64,000 bases of DNA from assembly GCA_033675545.1 (NCBI GenBank), contig JAWDGP010000120.1:1-64000 (forward strand), given 5' to 3'. The translations under genes and the position numbers were made by a program. Numbering within the stretch: the stretch's first letter is position 1; the number at the start of each line of letters is the position of its first letter. Of the stretch, positions 25,141 to 37,889 are shown piece by piece. This DNA comes from Elysia crispata. Taxonomy: Eukaryota; Mollusca; Gastropoda; Plakobranchidae. A model generated the notes under the pieces. The model ran no database searches and was not told the origin of the DNA. It saw nothing but the letters and a program-made list of their open reading frames with translations.

Positions 25141-26259
25141 GAAATTGCAAACTTTGAGCTTCAGAATGAAAGACCCCATCATCCGAAAGCAGAGTTTGAC
25201 CAAACCTACCACCTATCCCTATCGGAACAAATAGTGAATCAACAGAAAGCTGAGTTAGAGGTCGTTCAACGAGCCAACCACGTCCGCCATTTTTGTCAAG
25301 GGAGACCAGGACATCTGAAAGGTCTTCCTAGACAAAACGAAAACTTTAAGGATATCATCATCGACAAAGAGAGGAAGTTCATGTTTTGCCCGATTTTCAA
25401 AATCAGCTCGACTTTTTTTACACGTCTTTTTTTACTCGCTTCGACTGTTCGGTGAAGTAAAAAATTCTTACAGAATTCCGATTGGGTAAGCCCTGCAAGC
25501 CAAGACACATAATATTAACGAGTTGTCGCCCCTTAAAGGGTCTCGAGCTCAAAAGTTCTTGTCAAATGCGACATCTTTTCTTATTGTGAGAGAGCCGTTC
25601 TCAAGATTGTTATCCGGGTATATGGACAAACTGTTTGCGCCGAATCCATATTTTGGAATAAGGTAGGAAACTATATTGTATCCCGGTACAGGCACCAGGC
25701 GACACCTATTGAGAAAATTTGGGGTCATAATTCAACGTTCAATAACTTTGTGCATTACGTTGTGGATGTTAACACAAGCCCAAGAGCCCGCCAATATAGA
25801 GATGCCCACTTCATCCCAGCCAATTAACATTGTAAAATTTGTCGTCTTAATTATACACTGGTCGGGAAGATCGAGACTCTTAGCACAGATCTGTACAATA
25901 TTTTACGACGTCTGGATATTGGTGTCACTAAAGATCAGTTGGCTGATTGGAAAAAGGATGTTGTCAAAGACGCTATCATTGATTCAGTGGAAAGCCCCTT
26001 TCTGTGGCGTCATTGAGTGAGCAAATGCATGCCTTGGTCTTCGGCCCTGAAAAGAGTGTGGCGGAAGTTGCAATCAAGGGCAATAATTCCACTGGAAGAA
26101 AAGTTTCCATTTACAGAGTCTCGGAGCAATTTTATAAAGGCCAAAGAGTTTATTGCCACAGCTTATCGCACCTATCTTCGAGCAGATAAAGCCAGACTGA
26201 AGAGACAGAAGAGGGAAGTTTTAGCTATGGTGTTTAAAACAGTACAACCAATCACTTAG
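25141..26259 (+). pseudogene. Carbohydrate sulfotransferase-like pseudogene, main domain (unit B)
   Basis: After a ccatacag acceptor, the sequence encodes a Sulfotransfer_2-type domain in pieces. Residues to 25,452 include KFMFCPIFKISSTFFTRLF, the 5'-phosphosulfate-binding region that binds PAPS. At 25,589-25,633 lies REPFSRLLSGYMDKL, the 3'-phosphate-binding motif. Next come VGNYIVSRYR, then HFIPAN and HCKICRLNYTLVGKIETL, the typical Cys-pair and GKxETL region. The end is FIATAYRTYLRADKARLKRQ, stopping at 26,257. The family normally transfers sulfate from PAPS to glycans in the Golgi lumen. Lesions: a frameshift at about 25,452, TAA in PIG*AL, a frameshift at 25,634-25,665, TAA at 25,825 and TGA at 26,014. 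It is clearly dead. Confidence 0.8.
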
Positions 26260-26838
26260 GCAAAACTGCTGAAAAATCTCGAGTTTGACTTTAAGTTATT
26301 TCAATACAGTTCTCAACCAGACTTTTTATTCGATAAAAATTTTGTCAAAAGGATAGCACTAGTATACTCGTATTGATTTTTTATACTGTACCATATGCTA
26401 CAACTCATAAATATAATTAAATTCTCGACTACAAGACAAGCCAAACTGCGGATCAATGGATATGTCATAAAATGGCCATAGTTACCGTAACTACTGTTTG
26501 GGTAACTATGGGGGTGTTGATCGAATAAAAAATCTGTCCGTAGTCTGGTGAAGGTTGGGCAAAATAGCGGCTGGATGGCCTAAAAATCGCAAAAGTTCAT
26601 GGATTAAAATTAAAACATTGGTCTTGTTTATAGTATGAGTGGTCAATTAGTAAGATGTTGCGTTTAGCATTCTACATTTCAATAATAGCAGAAGTAAATC
26701 TAGTGGTGTGTATGGGGAAAGGCACCTCCAATCACCACTTAGATAGCGGTGAATGTAACTATACTACTTAATTTAAGGCAATCACCGAACTGTATTGGAT
26801 TAAACATAAGACTTGTAGCACTATCTGATTCTTGATCC

Positions 26839-27200
<362 letters not shown>

Positions 27201-27234
27201 TACTTTTTTATCTATCTCTCTTGATTCTGGGATC

Positions 27235-27498
27235 GTCTTCCTGTGGCCATCCACATGGGGCTCCTCGACCTTTTTCTGTGCTGTACAACTTGATTATGTG
27301 TAGCCTACGTTTAGATTGTTTGATATAACCTGATTTTAAAACACACCGCACGCTCTTCATGCGTAGTAAATAAGCCGCCGCCGAGCAGGACGGACCTGAA
27401 ATCATGAGACCCTAAATCCACTCACTGAGATATCGCAGTTGAACGACCGTGTGGGTATCAGGGCGAACACCTTAACCCCTAGTCCTGACGTCCTACAG
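27235..27498 (-). repeat. tRNA-derived SINE, unit B copy
   Basis: Counterpart of 3,270-3,535. The stretch 27,364-27,479 is identical to 3,401-3,516. Confidence 0.55.
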
Positions 27499-27722
27499 TT
27501 TGATGTTAGTTGATAGCCTGCTCACCTAATACTGTTGTCACAGGTTTAGGTTACACATGATTTATTAGACATTAAAGTAAGACTGGCATGATCAGACTAG
27601 GCATTCTTTATTAATATATTGGCACAAACGGTAGATTTTTCAAAAGTCTTTAAGTCTTAAAGTTTTGCTTATTACTCAATTTTTAATGACAAATTTGTTA
27701 CTGATGAATTATGCATTTTGAT

Positions 27723-27740
27723 GGGGGGGGGGGGGGGGGG
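27723..27740. repeat. 18-bp homopolymer of G
   Basis: An uninterrupted run of 18 G on the plus strand, absent at the matching place in unit A. Confidence 0.97.
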
Positions 27741-28720
27741 TTAAACGATTAATCAATCATTTTGCTATTTATGCTTGTAAATTTTGTGTTTGTCTATCTT
27801 TTAATTTGCAAAATTACTGTACTACTCTCGTTATCGATAGTATTAAAAGATGTATATTTATCATCTTGTTTCATCGTTTGTTTTATCATTTGGTAGAGAT
27901 GTCGAATTTTTATTTTATTGATATAAATTTCGTAATTTTCGTGATACGAAAAATATTGACATCTCCAGCAGATCATAGCATCCAAATCGTACTCTCATCT
28001 AAATAAGCTGTGAAAAAAACACTCGCAGTATAAAAATACAAAATAAAATACAAAACCATCCAAACCTTCGACACCAATAATACATCAGTTTGCCTATGAA
28101 GATAGCCTTTATTAATGAGTCACTCAAAATAATCCACATATTACAGTTTGGCTGTAGTTAAACCCCGGTCCATCTTGAGCTGTGTTTTCAAGGCTTGCCC
28201 ATAAAGAAGTTTGAGATTGGTTTGTTGAATTGTGACGTCTAAGGCGAAGCGAGTACAGAGCAACTTTTAGTCGTCCGACAGAAAAGAATGTGTGATTCAA
28301 CTTGGATCTCTAACCATTTTACTTTTCTTGCAGAAGTGAAACAATGTGTTACGTGTACAATTTTCCAGTCAAATGTGCCCAGTGAAAAACAAATATAAGG
28401 GGTGGAGGTGCCATGTCTTGCCTTGAGACAGTTTATTTTTCTGTGGGTGCTGTGTGTCAGATCTGCATGTAACATAAGATTTGAGCAACAGCTGCATTGC
28501 CAGAAAGGTGTGACAAAGTACAAACTTTCCAGTTGCTGAAAACTCGAGTTATCTATTTCATTATTTACTATTGGGCTGAAAAGTTGCCAATTAAAGTTGC
28601 TCTGTCCGTGCCTAACCTTAAACAAAGAGACAGGAGGGCTACCTCATGTGATAAGCAAATTAAGACTCGTAACCTTAAGGAGAATAGAACTTATTCACAC
28701 TGTAAGTGCAGCCGCACAGT

Positions 28721-29290
28721 CTAAGCATCCCTGCCTTCTGGCTTTTCTTTTTTAATACACGGAAACCAGGCACAAAATGCTTTCTTGAACCTTGAACTCA
28801 TCCTGTAGTAGAAGAAGATATTTACCGACGAAGAGATCGCTAGGAAAATTCCACTAAAACCAAACATAACTTCAATCAATGTTCCTAAATATGGATCTCC
28901 GAAGCGAAAACGAGGGTATATGGTTTGAGTAATGAAAATTGAAACGTTCGGAAATGAACAAATAATAAAAAGCGTACAGATAGCAATAATTGTTTTGACG
29001 AGCTTATTGTCTCTCTCATTGCTTTTTTCCTTTTGCGAGATGGTTACTCTCCGCCATTTTTGATTGGTTCGAAGCTTCACCACCAAGAAAATCGTAGTTA
29101 GGACGACGATGAAGAAACATGAAGTCGAGGGAATGACGTATAAGGAGAAGTAGTAGAAGGACAGCTTCTGGAGATGAGTGTCGTATGGTGGACCCGTGTC
29201 CGAATAAAGGACAATGGTGAAGATCACGTGATATGCGACCACTGCCAGCGTCAGAAACAAGCTCCTTTGTCGCGTCAACAAAGTCTTCAC
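28721..29290 (-). pseudogene. Chemosensory-type GPCR exon 2 (TM4-TM7), unit B, intact exon
   Basis: Fully open exon of 190 codons including the stop, after a gtcaag acceptor, phase 0. It covers TM4 (SLFLTLAVVAYHVIFTIVL), an extracellular loop with YSDTGPPYDTHLQK (Gln where unit A has a stop), TM5, TM6 (IIAICTLFIICSFPNVSIFI) and TM7 with SSSVNIFFYYRMSSRFK, then a Lys-rich C-tail ending KKEKPEGRDA. It is collinear with 4,707-5,276. The exon is intact, but exon 1 of this copy (31,011-31,444) has a frameshift, so the gene as given is not translatable. Confidence 0.85.
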
Positions 29291-30051
29291 CTTGACAGAC
29301 AGCAAAAAGAAATGAAAAGCAAGAAATTTTAAAAATAGGAAAGAAAAAAACAAGAGGATTTTAAGATTTCTTAAACGCTGACTTGAGCTCTGTAGACTCT
29401 CAAGCATTTTGCCACTAGATGGACAAACTTTATCTAAGAGAAGCGAATGTTTCGCGAGGTGCAATGATCAGGTTTTTTTTACTGATAGCTTAGTCTCGAC
29501 GACTAGACAGAAGTTTTAGTGTAAAGGAACGTAGGACCACGGCTGGCTGAGCTTAGGGCCTCATCTTTTCAGTTTCGTCCTGCCGCAATGCGGACTTATT
29601 TTTCGGTTTGCATATAGGCCTGAGATCAACAAATTGTTGACGGACGGTATAAAACAGCAAAACAAACTAAACCATAAAGGAAAGTTTTCAAACGATGCGA
29701 ATACTGACATCTCTATAAAAAGTTGCAGCTTAACGTAACGAGTGCGTCCCGTAACAAAACTTAATTTGGACTCCTGGGGGCCAGCATTAGCTATCTAGGA
29801 ATACAGTTAAAATATCCAGATGTTTGAAGTAATTTTTTGTACTATCCTTCTTATTTTATAAAAAGGCCAAATACGCAGAGTGTCATTAAATCATTATATT
29901 TCATCTTAAACCCAAATATCTAGGCTATTGAAAAGGCATTTCGTTCTATTATGGAACCCTCTACATCTAAGCTTCTATATCTCTATTATCGTTTCAATTA
30001 TTCCATTATGAAGCCCTTTATAATGTGGATTTACATATAAGCATTGGATTT

Positions 30052-30121
<70 letters not shown>

Positions 30122-31010
30122 ATATGTATCAATTCTGTTCAGTTTTACTAGAACTAAACCTATTTTGCTAATTTTGAATTTGATATTCGTTTTAATTTAA
30201 CTTAAGAAAATGTAAAGGTGATGTTGTTTTACATTTTTGTTTAAAGGATTTCATAACAAAATGCATTCTGTATGACGTTTAAAAAGCTTAGAAAGGGAAA
30301 ATATTATTCCTCCTGAAGTCTTTCTATATTGTCATCTTCTTCTTTGTTTTAGTAAAGTCATTATGGCCACGTCTAGTCCAACTCTTTTATAGAGATAAAA
30401 AGTTACACATCTAAAATGAATCGTTTTTTGCTGGTTTTTTTTTAATTCTTGAATCTGATAGCATCTGTTCTCCCAACATTTTTTGGAAAGGCTGTTAAGG
30501 GCTGATGGAGTGGATGTAAAGAGAAACCTGAACAGGAAATGTGTCAAACAGTCAGGGTTCCTCATGCCCAGATCAGATGCTTGACGCATTATATCACGGT
30601 ATCAATCGAAATTTAAATTTCAGACTTCAGGAGTGTAAAGAATGTTTATTTCCAGCAGATGAAGGCAGTAAGAAAAAAAAGCAGTCACAGTATAGATTAA
30701 GTGCACTTAATAGCCGAAAAAAGAAATGATGTGGATTGAAATATTAAATACTCTCTCTTTAACCAAGGAAAATTACTTTTCAAAAAGACGAAAAGTGGAG
30801 TTAATTGAAAGATTGCCTATAAATATTAACCCACGAATGAAAACAAAACCAAGCAATATTTAATAGGCAATGTGAGCCTTAAATGAGCTCCAAGTCAAAT
30901 CATTAGCAAATGAGTTGAGACTGCATGATACGGGACATCTTACAAGTAGATACCCACCTATCACTATTGTTCTTACCATGGCTAAACTTTCACACAATCA
31001 AACTTCTTAC
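29291..31010 (-). other. Intron of the unit B GPCR
   Basis: Non-coding sequence between the two GPCR exons. It contains the dispersed repeat block (29,545-29,635) and a (TA)n(TG)n tract (30,058-30,125), both also present in the unit A intron. Confidence 0.7.
30058..30125. repeat. (TA)n(TG)n microsatellite
   Basis: A pure TA tract of about 50 bp followed by a short TG run. Confidence 0.95.
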
Positions 31011-31444
31011 CTTTAAGGGAAAGACTACACAGACACATCTCTCAGTTGAGATCAGTGCTGTCATCATAGCAGAGCCGCAAGTAACAACAATCCATGCATG
31101 GCTGAGACAATGGGCCATATACGTGGTCAATGGGCCTGTGCTTAGATCTCTTAGGAAAGGGCTATAAAGCAGTCTTGATACAAATGAAGTCAGAGACACG
31201 AAGAAATCAAACACTAAGAGAGTGAAAAAGTTGACATTGGAGCTTTCCGAAAGACCAATTTGACAGTAAACGATAATGTTTGCGATGTTGGTGAAGACTC
31301 CCAACAAAGAAAAGGGAGGGTGAAGCCAAAAATGGTGGCTATTAAAAAAATGTCCATCAAAGCTAAGCTCACAAGAGGTCTTATAACCGGAGTAAGGCTT
31401 GTGTCATTGAAAGAATCCATGGTTAGGTGGACTTTTGTTGTCAT
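31011..31444 (-). pseudogene. Chemosensory-type GPCR exon 1 (N-terminus to TM3), unit B, frameshifted
   Basis: Collinear with 7,085-7,519 but 434 bp instead of 435. It starts MTTKVHLTMDSFNDTS at 31,444 and reads normally to FGFTLPF in TM1. There, near 31,310, a G run is one base shorter than in unit A and the frame is lost. The old frame resumes as VFTNIANIIVYCQIGLSES and continues through TM2, TM3 and ALISTERCVCVVFPLK to a GTAAGA donor. If the deletion were an assembly error, this copy would encode a complete receptor of 334 residues with exon 2 at 28,721-29,290. Confidence 0.82.
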
Positions 31445-33717
31445 CTTTTGCTGTGGAGAAATGAAAATGAAAAATTCAAATCGGTTTGCTTCCAGTTTTC
31501 TGAACCTATCAATAGCCACCTTGATAAAGCTACATCGTTAAAAGTAAGCTAATGAAGTTATAGATGCGTCCAACGATGCTTGACTTAAAAGTTTAATTTT
31601 TTAAGATATCTTTAAATTTTGGGGCGGCTTTACATTATTTATCCTAAATATCTGGTGACTATACTATTAACCAAAACACTGTATGAGAAATGGAGAGGGT
31701 TTTTTCCTTTCATGAAACATTGTATATTGATGAGAACAGTACATATCGCTTTGGATTATAATTTGTTTTTTTTTCCTTGTTGTGGTATTTCTTGTTGAAT
31801 CCAGACAAAACAAATTATGCATTGAAATAAAGTGTTCATTGAAAAAACGAAAACAAAGTTGCGATTTCACCATCTGTCTAAATTGATGCTCATGCTCTTT
31901 ATTACTCTTTAAACTCCACTTTAAAATGTTGCTTACTTGGTGTTGATAAAGGTTATCAATCTTAAATCTTATAGCTCGATATAAACTACAGCCGCCCACG
32001 TAGATCTGGTCTACACTTACCGGATGAAGAAACCTTCGGTGTGAAATTTCACTTGGCTCTGATTGCCAAATAATTTGTTTTACATTGCTCATGCATAATT
32101 CCACATCATTTATGACAAACAAAAATAATTGTGCCCTAAGATGTAATTAATAATTATATGGGGGAGACATCTTTCGTTTGTTGGTATGTTGGTTGTTTTT
32201 TTTTTTTTTAATCAACTGTTTTCATATAAAGTAGGTACTACAGTAACAAAGCAAAAAAAAATAAAATCTTCCTGAGTTTACAGTCCTTAGCTTATTCTAA
32301 GCTCTATATACCTACTGGTATGACTAAAGAAGCCTATTCCAAGATTGATAATAGTCTGAATAAAGGTGAAACAAGATGTGTAGCGCTTTTTGACTTATTT
32401 ATATTAAAATTACATTAATAAGTTCATGATAAAAAAAAAGTATGAATAAAATTTAATTTCAGATCATAAAGTTTACTCGACTTTTGACATGAATCTGAAA
32501 TTGATTTTCAATCATAATTTCATTTGAGTTGAAGTAATTAAATTTAAAACTTTAAGTTAAATATTTGTTACATTTCAGGCTTTATCATCCATTAAAATCC
32601 AAGTTATTTTCATAAATAGTCCAACAGCAGCCAGAGTTTGGCAATAGATGAATATTAAAACCACTGTATCTTGATTCTTTTTCTACCATTCACATTTATT
32701 GAGAAGGGCTGTGTTGCTTTATCTAGAAAACATATTACAACAAGCTCTTCGGAAATAAGAACATCGCCCCCTGATACAATTTAACCTTCTAAGACCATTA
32801 TTATCTCATATATTAGGCAAAGAAATTCCTAACTGTTTGTATTTAATAATACCTTCTCGAAGTCGCCAGAAATATTTTTTCCTTCACTTCTATTTGTTTT
32901 ATAGTCTAGAAAGACAGATTAATGATTTGATAATAGAAAATTAAACATAAAGAGTGCTTATATGCAGAAAGGAGAGAAATCAATAAGTTGAGATGATGTA
33001 AAACTGAAGTTATCCTTCATTGGTATAATTTACTGTCGAAAGGAAAATGTCCAAAAACAATAGAATTGAATCATCTAAAATACTATTCAAACGGGATATT
33101 TAGAAGTTATAAAATGCCAAATGCTCGAAAGTGTTTTTAAGTCTTTAACCTTCTTAATAACGAACTCTGTCAGAATTTTTGTTTTTAATATTCTCATTTT
33201 ACAAAAAAAAAAACAAAAAAAAAACGTGGTTGTAGAATATTTTTCTAAAAATAAAATATGCCTTTGAAATCTATTGAACGTGTCTCTAAATTTAGTGTCT
33301 ATCTGAGAAAATTGATGAGAACATTGTCTTTTTAGAATAAAGTCTTAATGTCATAATTGTTCTATATTGCATTCCTTAAATAATGCACTAAGCTCTTCGG
33401 AAATGTCGGAATACTCTGTCACAAAGATTGTATTTAAAAAGTACGTTTTGTTTAAAGCAAATCCTGAAACTGCCAGTTACAAGGGTCTAATAAAATGTAA
33501 CCTCTTTGTGCTACGTCTTCAAGGAATCCAATAAAGGACAAAGAAACAATAGGAACCAGCCTAAAATTGTTTTTCGTGAAGGTTGGTTATCTAGATATTT
33601 GCACCGAAACACAGCTATAACAAACCCTATATTTCTCGTCCCAGCTAAGCGTGATTAATAGAGATTCAACATTAAAACGGCCTATTTCGAATTGAAACAC
33701 TCACTCTGACTAGATCA
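31445..33717. other. GPCR upstream region; no gene recognised
   Basis: Collinear with 7,520-9,540. A 151-codon minus-strand frame at 31,667-32,122 is not preserved in unit A and has no recognised domain. No promoter element could be assigned. Confidence 0.5.
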
Positions 33718-34659
33718 CTTCATGACATAAGGCGATTATGAAATGATAAATGCCAATTATTATTCTTCCTAAACCTTTTCTTAGAAATTGTACTTTATAG
33801 ATTCAACTAATAATCGTTCAGATCAAAACGCTTATCCAAACAATACGATGAAATATAAGCAGACGATCCAAAAAAATAATGGTTTTGTATTAATAAAATT
33901 TATAATCATAGGACCAGGATAACGAGGGTAAATTTGTGTCAAGTTTTATAACTGGAGCTTTATTATTTTTGAAGATATAAGAACTTGGTGACCTAAACAG
34001 GATTCATTTTTCCAAGCAGTTTCTTGATTTTTGGATATCTCATAATCAATCAACATCACTTACTATCTATTCATAGTAGAGCATCCCCGTAACGTGCATA
34101 TAACCTAGTAGTAACTGGATCTTAATATGAATATGGCAATTCCGATTCTACGTGATCTGTTCAACTTAAAGTTTCATGGTCTACATATCAGACAGGATAG
34201 TAGAACTGACTGAGAGCCATCCAAGAAAATAGCAGATTGTTAGCGACAAGCGTGTACTTTTTTGCCAATCAAGACCTGAACATACCTGGAAAAAAATTAC
34301 TTAGGTACCTTTATTGTCTTAGTCTTCAAGTCTTTTGGCGAAAAGAAATATCGCTGGTGTTTGAAGCAGGTAAACTTTGATGTGGATGGCCGTTAATAGA
34401 CGTTGCCTTTATCAAATGTTACCACATTTAAGTTTAACATTAAAATCATTCTGCATTTCATAGATCCGTCCAAATTAGTTCAGGCAACATGATCGTCCTT
34501 TTTCATGACTATAAAGTCAGGATTTTTATGCTCTTTTTTCTCCAAATCTTTCTTTTTTTTCTTTTGTCAAATCTTTTTGTTTACTTGTCCATTACTGCAC
34601 AGTACAAAAAATGAAATTGAATCACTGTTGCCTATCTGCCTGTTAATTAGCCTTTCAAG

Positions 34660-34734
<75 letters not shown>

Positions 34735-35035
34735 AAACCAAGCCTCAACAAAAGAAGGAAAATATTTTCATCGTGCCCCCACCGGAAGAAACATTTACTA
34801 CAAAACTACCATTGGTCCGGAAACGAAAATAAACAACAACACAAGGTCGGAACGGCAAGCGCAAACGAACACACCTCAGTCATACCCGAAGAGAGCGGAG
34901 GACAGGCGACACCTTTGTCCTCCGCTTGAAACACAAGTGTAGTATGCAGGGAATTTAAGGTATGATCTTCTATATCTATGAATTGCTCCCACAGTTGAGC
35001 ACTCTCATCAATTATTCCACCTTATCTTCAAAATA
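33718..35035. mobile_element. Insertion specific to unit B, unidentified
   Basis: The collinearity of A and B breaks at (TA)n-flanked sequence (A at about 9,545) and resumes at about 35,036. The extra 1.3 kb holds a (TA)n(CA)n tract (34,662-34,735) and a hairpin with 11-bp perfect arms (agcggaggaca at 34,894-34,904 and its complement at 34,916-34,926). No transposase, reverse transcriptase or clear terminal repeats are seen, so the mobile-element type is a guess. Loss from unit A is equally possible. Confidence 0.35.
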
Positions 35036-36094
35036 TATATATATATATATAGGTAGCTAGCACTACATTTATCTATTTACTTGTCGATTGCTTTATTCAT
35101 TAAACCCTTCAAACGATCTGTCTATCCATCTATCCAACACTTCTAATCTTATATTGATCTGTTAATCGAATTGCCTATTTATGTACATTTTTGTCGAATA
35201 CATCTGTCTATCAATCTGATTCTCTCTCTCCATCTATCGATAGGTCTATTTGTCTATTGATTAGTCTATGGATCTACCTTATTTATTCATTAATATTAAA
35301 TTACTATCTGAGTTTGAATATCTACCTATCAATCTATTTACAATCTATCTAGCTATCTATCTATCTTCCAATTGATCTCTATGATGGTGTATCAATATTT
35401 CTACCTAACGTCAGTGAGATTTATCTGTTTAGAATTAATCTGCCAATTAGACTCAAACTATTTATCATTTAGGTATAGTTTTCACTCAGTCTGGCCATGT
35501 TTCTATCTTTAGATCCTTTTACTTGAATCTGATTATCTACGTAGGTATGCATAAATAAACTTACTTCCTTTTAAGAATCACTCAATCTACGTACCTACAT
35601 ACCTATATCTATCTAGATTGTTATCTTTCTCCTCTAATCTATCAATTTTTCTATGCAATGAACTACACTTTTGTTTTAATCTCTTCTTGCGTACTTCATT
35701 CTTCATCTGTGCAAGTTAAATTGATGTTTTAGGAGCAATTAATGTGGGATCAAAACAGAAATATATTACTTATTTGTTTACAATTGACAGCCTGAATAAG
35801 CTGAAAAATCAATAATTTAATGGGGAAAAAAGTATAGCGTCACTAGTTGAGATCAATTAAGAAAAAAATAGCATTTATATCAATTCCTTTGTCAAGGCTT
35901 ATCTATTCATTCTAACCAATGTGTAACTAATCGCTCCTAATACCAAGATTGCCTAAAATGTATGGAGCAGATTAATTTTGATAAGCTAAGATAAGCTTAT
36001 TCTGAATGAGCATGACGGTAAGCTCTGATTCCAGCTGGTCTCAGATTGTGTTTCACCATAGCTGACTTTATACTTTATCTCCCTGTTAATGGTA

Positions 36095-36305
36095 ACAATA
36101 TAACACTCTTTTCTAGATGGAGTGTGCTGCAACATCGGGTTTTTCAGAGAACATTGAAGAATGTTTTGAGGCCATCATTTTTATACGTATGCCGAGTACA
36201 AGGTGAACGATGGAGAACATATGGCTTTGGAATAACAGGCTTAAAAGTCTATTGAATATGTAAAGGACTGGTGAGCCTGTCGTTGCAAGGCCGTATATTG
36301 GCAAC
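36095..36305. other. Block conserved between units, unassigned (unit B copy)
   Basis: Counterpart of 10,720-10,920. The plus strand again looks like a small exon (cttttctag acceptor, agtacaag/GTGAAC donor) and the minus strand again has a conserved open frame. The product is unknown. Confidence 0.3.
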
Positions 36306-37072
36306 AAGGAATACACCAGCAGGTTTTCAAGAAATACTGAAGCCCTATGGATTTCGCCTAATCTGTAATCCTTTTTGTAAGAGGACAAAGACAGATCCGT
36401 TTTTGTGTAATTATATGTACCAAAGTTATTTTCAAGTAAAGAAATAAAGGAGAAACCCTTTCAATCTGTCATATCCGGAATATAAGATTTGGATCATTCC
36501 TTTAACCAAATGATATTCACATTTTAAGTTAAGAAATGGTTAATCTGAGATAGCTGCACCGACCTATCAGAACACAAGGTGTGAAAGGTGCCTGAGTTAA
36601 AGCAATCTCAGCAACATTCCAATATCAGTGCAAAAACGACAGCAACATCTACATCTCCAACGACGACTACAGCAACAACAACGACTACAGTTACAGTATC
36701 AACATGAAAAGCAACAATCCTATATTTTTTCCCATCTTAGGTATACACACTATTTTCTGTTTGAAAAAAAAGGGAAGATATCGGAGGTTTAATATTTCTT
36801 TTAGTAGTAAAAATTCAATGTGTGCAGCAATAAATGGTACGGTCGTCTGTAATAGTTTACATATCACCCTATCAGCATGAAACATTTTCAAGCTATTTCT
36901 TTTCTATATATATAATGGAAGTAGAGACGTAGGGTCTATGTGAATGTAAGAGTTTATGGTGAGTTAAAATGCACATACTGTAACGAACTATATAATAAAA
37001 ATTGTTTTATAAAATGAAAAATGAATGGGTTTAATTTAATATAACTATCATGATTAATCTGTCGAGAAGGAG

Positions 37073-37288
37073 ATGAAAGTCCTAACTGATGGCTATGAAC
37101 ATGATAATAATGGAAAGGATAGTGAGAAAAAAAGTAAAGATGAAGAAAACCATAAGGTAAGAGACAATGATGAAGGTAATATTTATAAACATGTTAATGT
37201 TTATGAAGATATTGATGGATATGAAACTGATAATTTTATTATCTTCATCATAAAGATAGCGATATTTATAATTATAATGATAAAATGA
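37073..37288 (+). CDS. Small charged ORF, unit B copy
   Basis: Homologue of the frame at 11,686. It encodes a Lys/Asp/Glu-rich peptide starting MKVLTDGYEHDNNGKD. One extra codon (Asp) relative to A leaves the frame intact. The C-terminus is an Ile/Lys-rich low-complexity tail. The function is unknown and the frame may be fortuitous. Confidence 0.2.
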   Translation: MKVLTDGYEHDNNGKDSEKKSKDEENHKVRDNDEGNIYKHVNVYEDIDGYETDNFIIFIIKIAIFIIIMIK

Positions 37289-37889
37289 CTGGAACATATA
37301 GGAAAAACTAGATAAGCGTTGAAATATTTGTGACAGAGCTCAAAGCAGTAGCAGAAACATCATCATACTTTGTTAAACAAATGAAAAGATGCGGTTCAAA
37401 AATGTCTTTCACTATCACGTATCTTTAGAACCAAAGAAATATTCAGTTGGACACTTTGCAGACATATCTACCACATTTAAGCTGCTCGACAAATCACGAA
37501 ACCGTGTTCATGCTCATTCGGCTAAAGCAGCTGTAAAGGGCAGCGATGAATGCCTTCTTGACCGTGAAAGCCTACCTTTGTACAATCATAATTTGAGCAT
37601 TTTAGAGATAACTTAGTCACTCAAATTTAACTTAGTCACTCAAATTTTTGTCCTCTCAGTCCTTCTTTCGTTTCAGGCATGATATGAGGGATTCGAATGG
37701 AGCGAGATGAGGGGAAAAAGAAGATACTCCTACAATTGTCAGTCAAAGCAAGCCAGCAGTTAAGTCACCACTCTTGTACCATAGACAGGAGCGATGCCAT
37801 ATTACAAGAGCAGCACAGAAGCAAGCATCCCAGGTCTTTATATTTATGGCGGGCCTACATTTTTGTCTTGGAAGACTTTTTAATAGTCC
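37289..37889. other. Unit B-specific spacer before the array
   Basis: About 0.6 kb absent from unit A, where the CCCTAA array follows the charged ORF directly. It has two short frames (37,389-37,616 and 37,697-37,942) with no recognised homology. Nothing here is supported as a gene. Confidence 0.45.
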
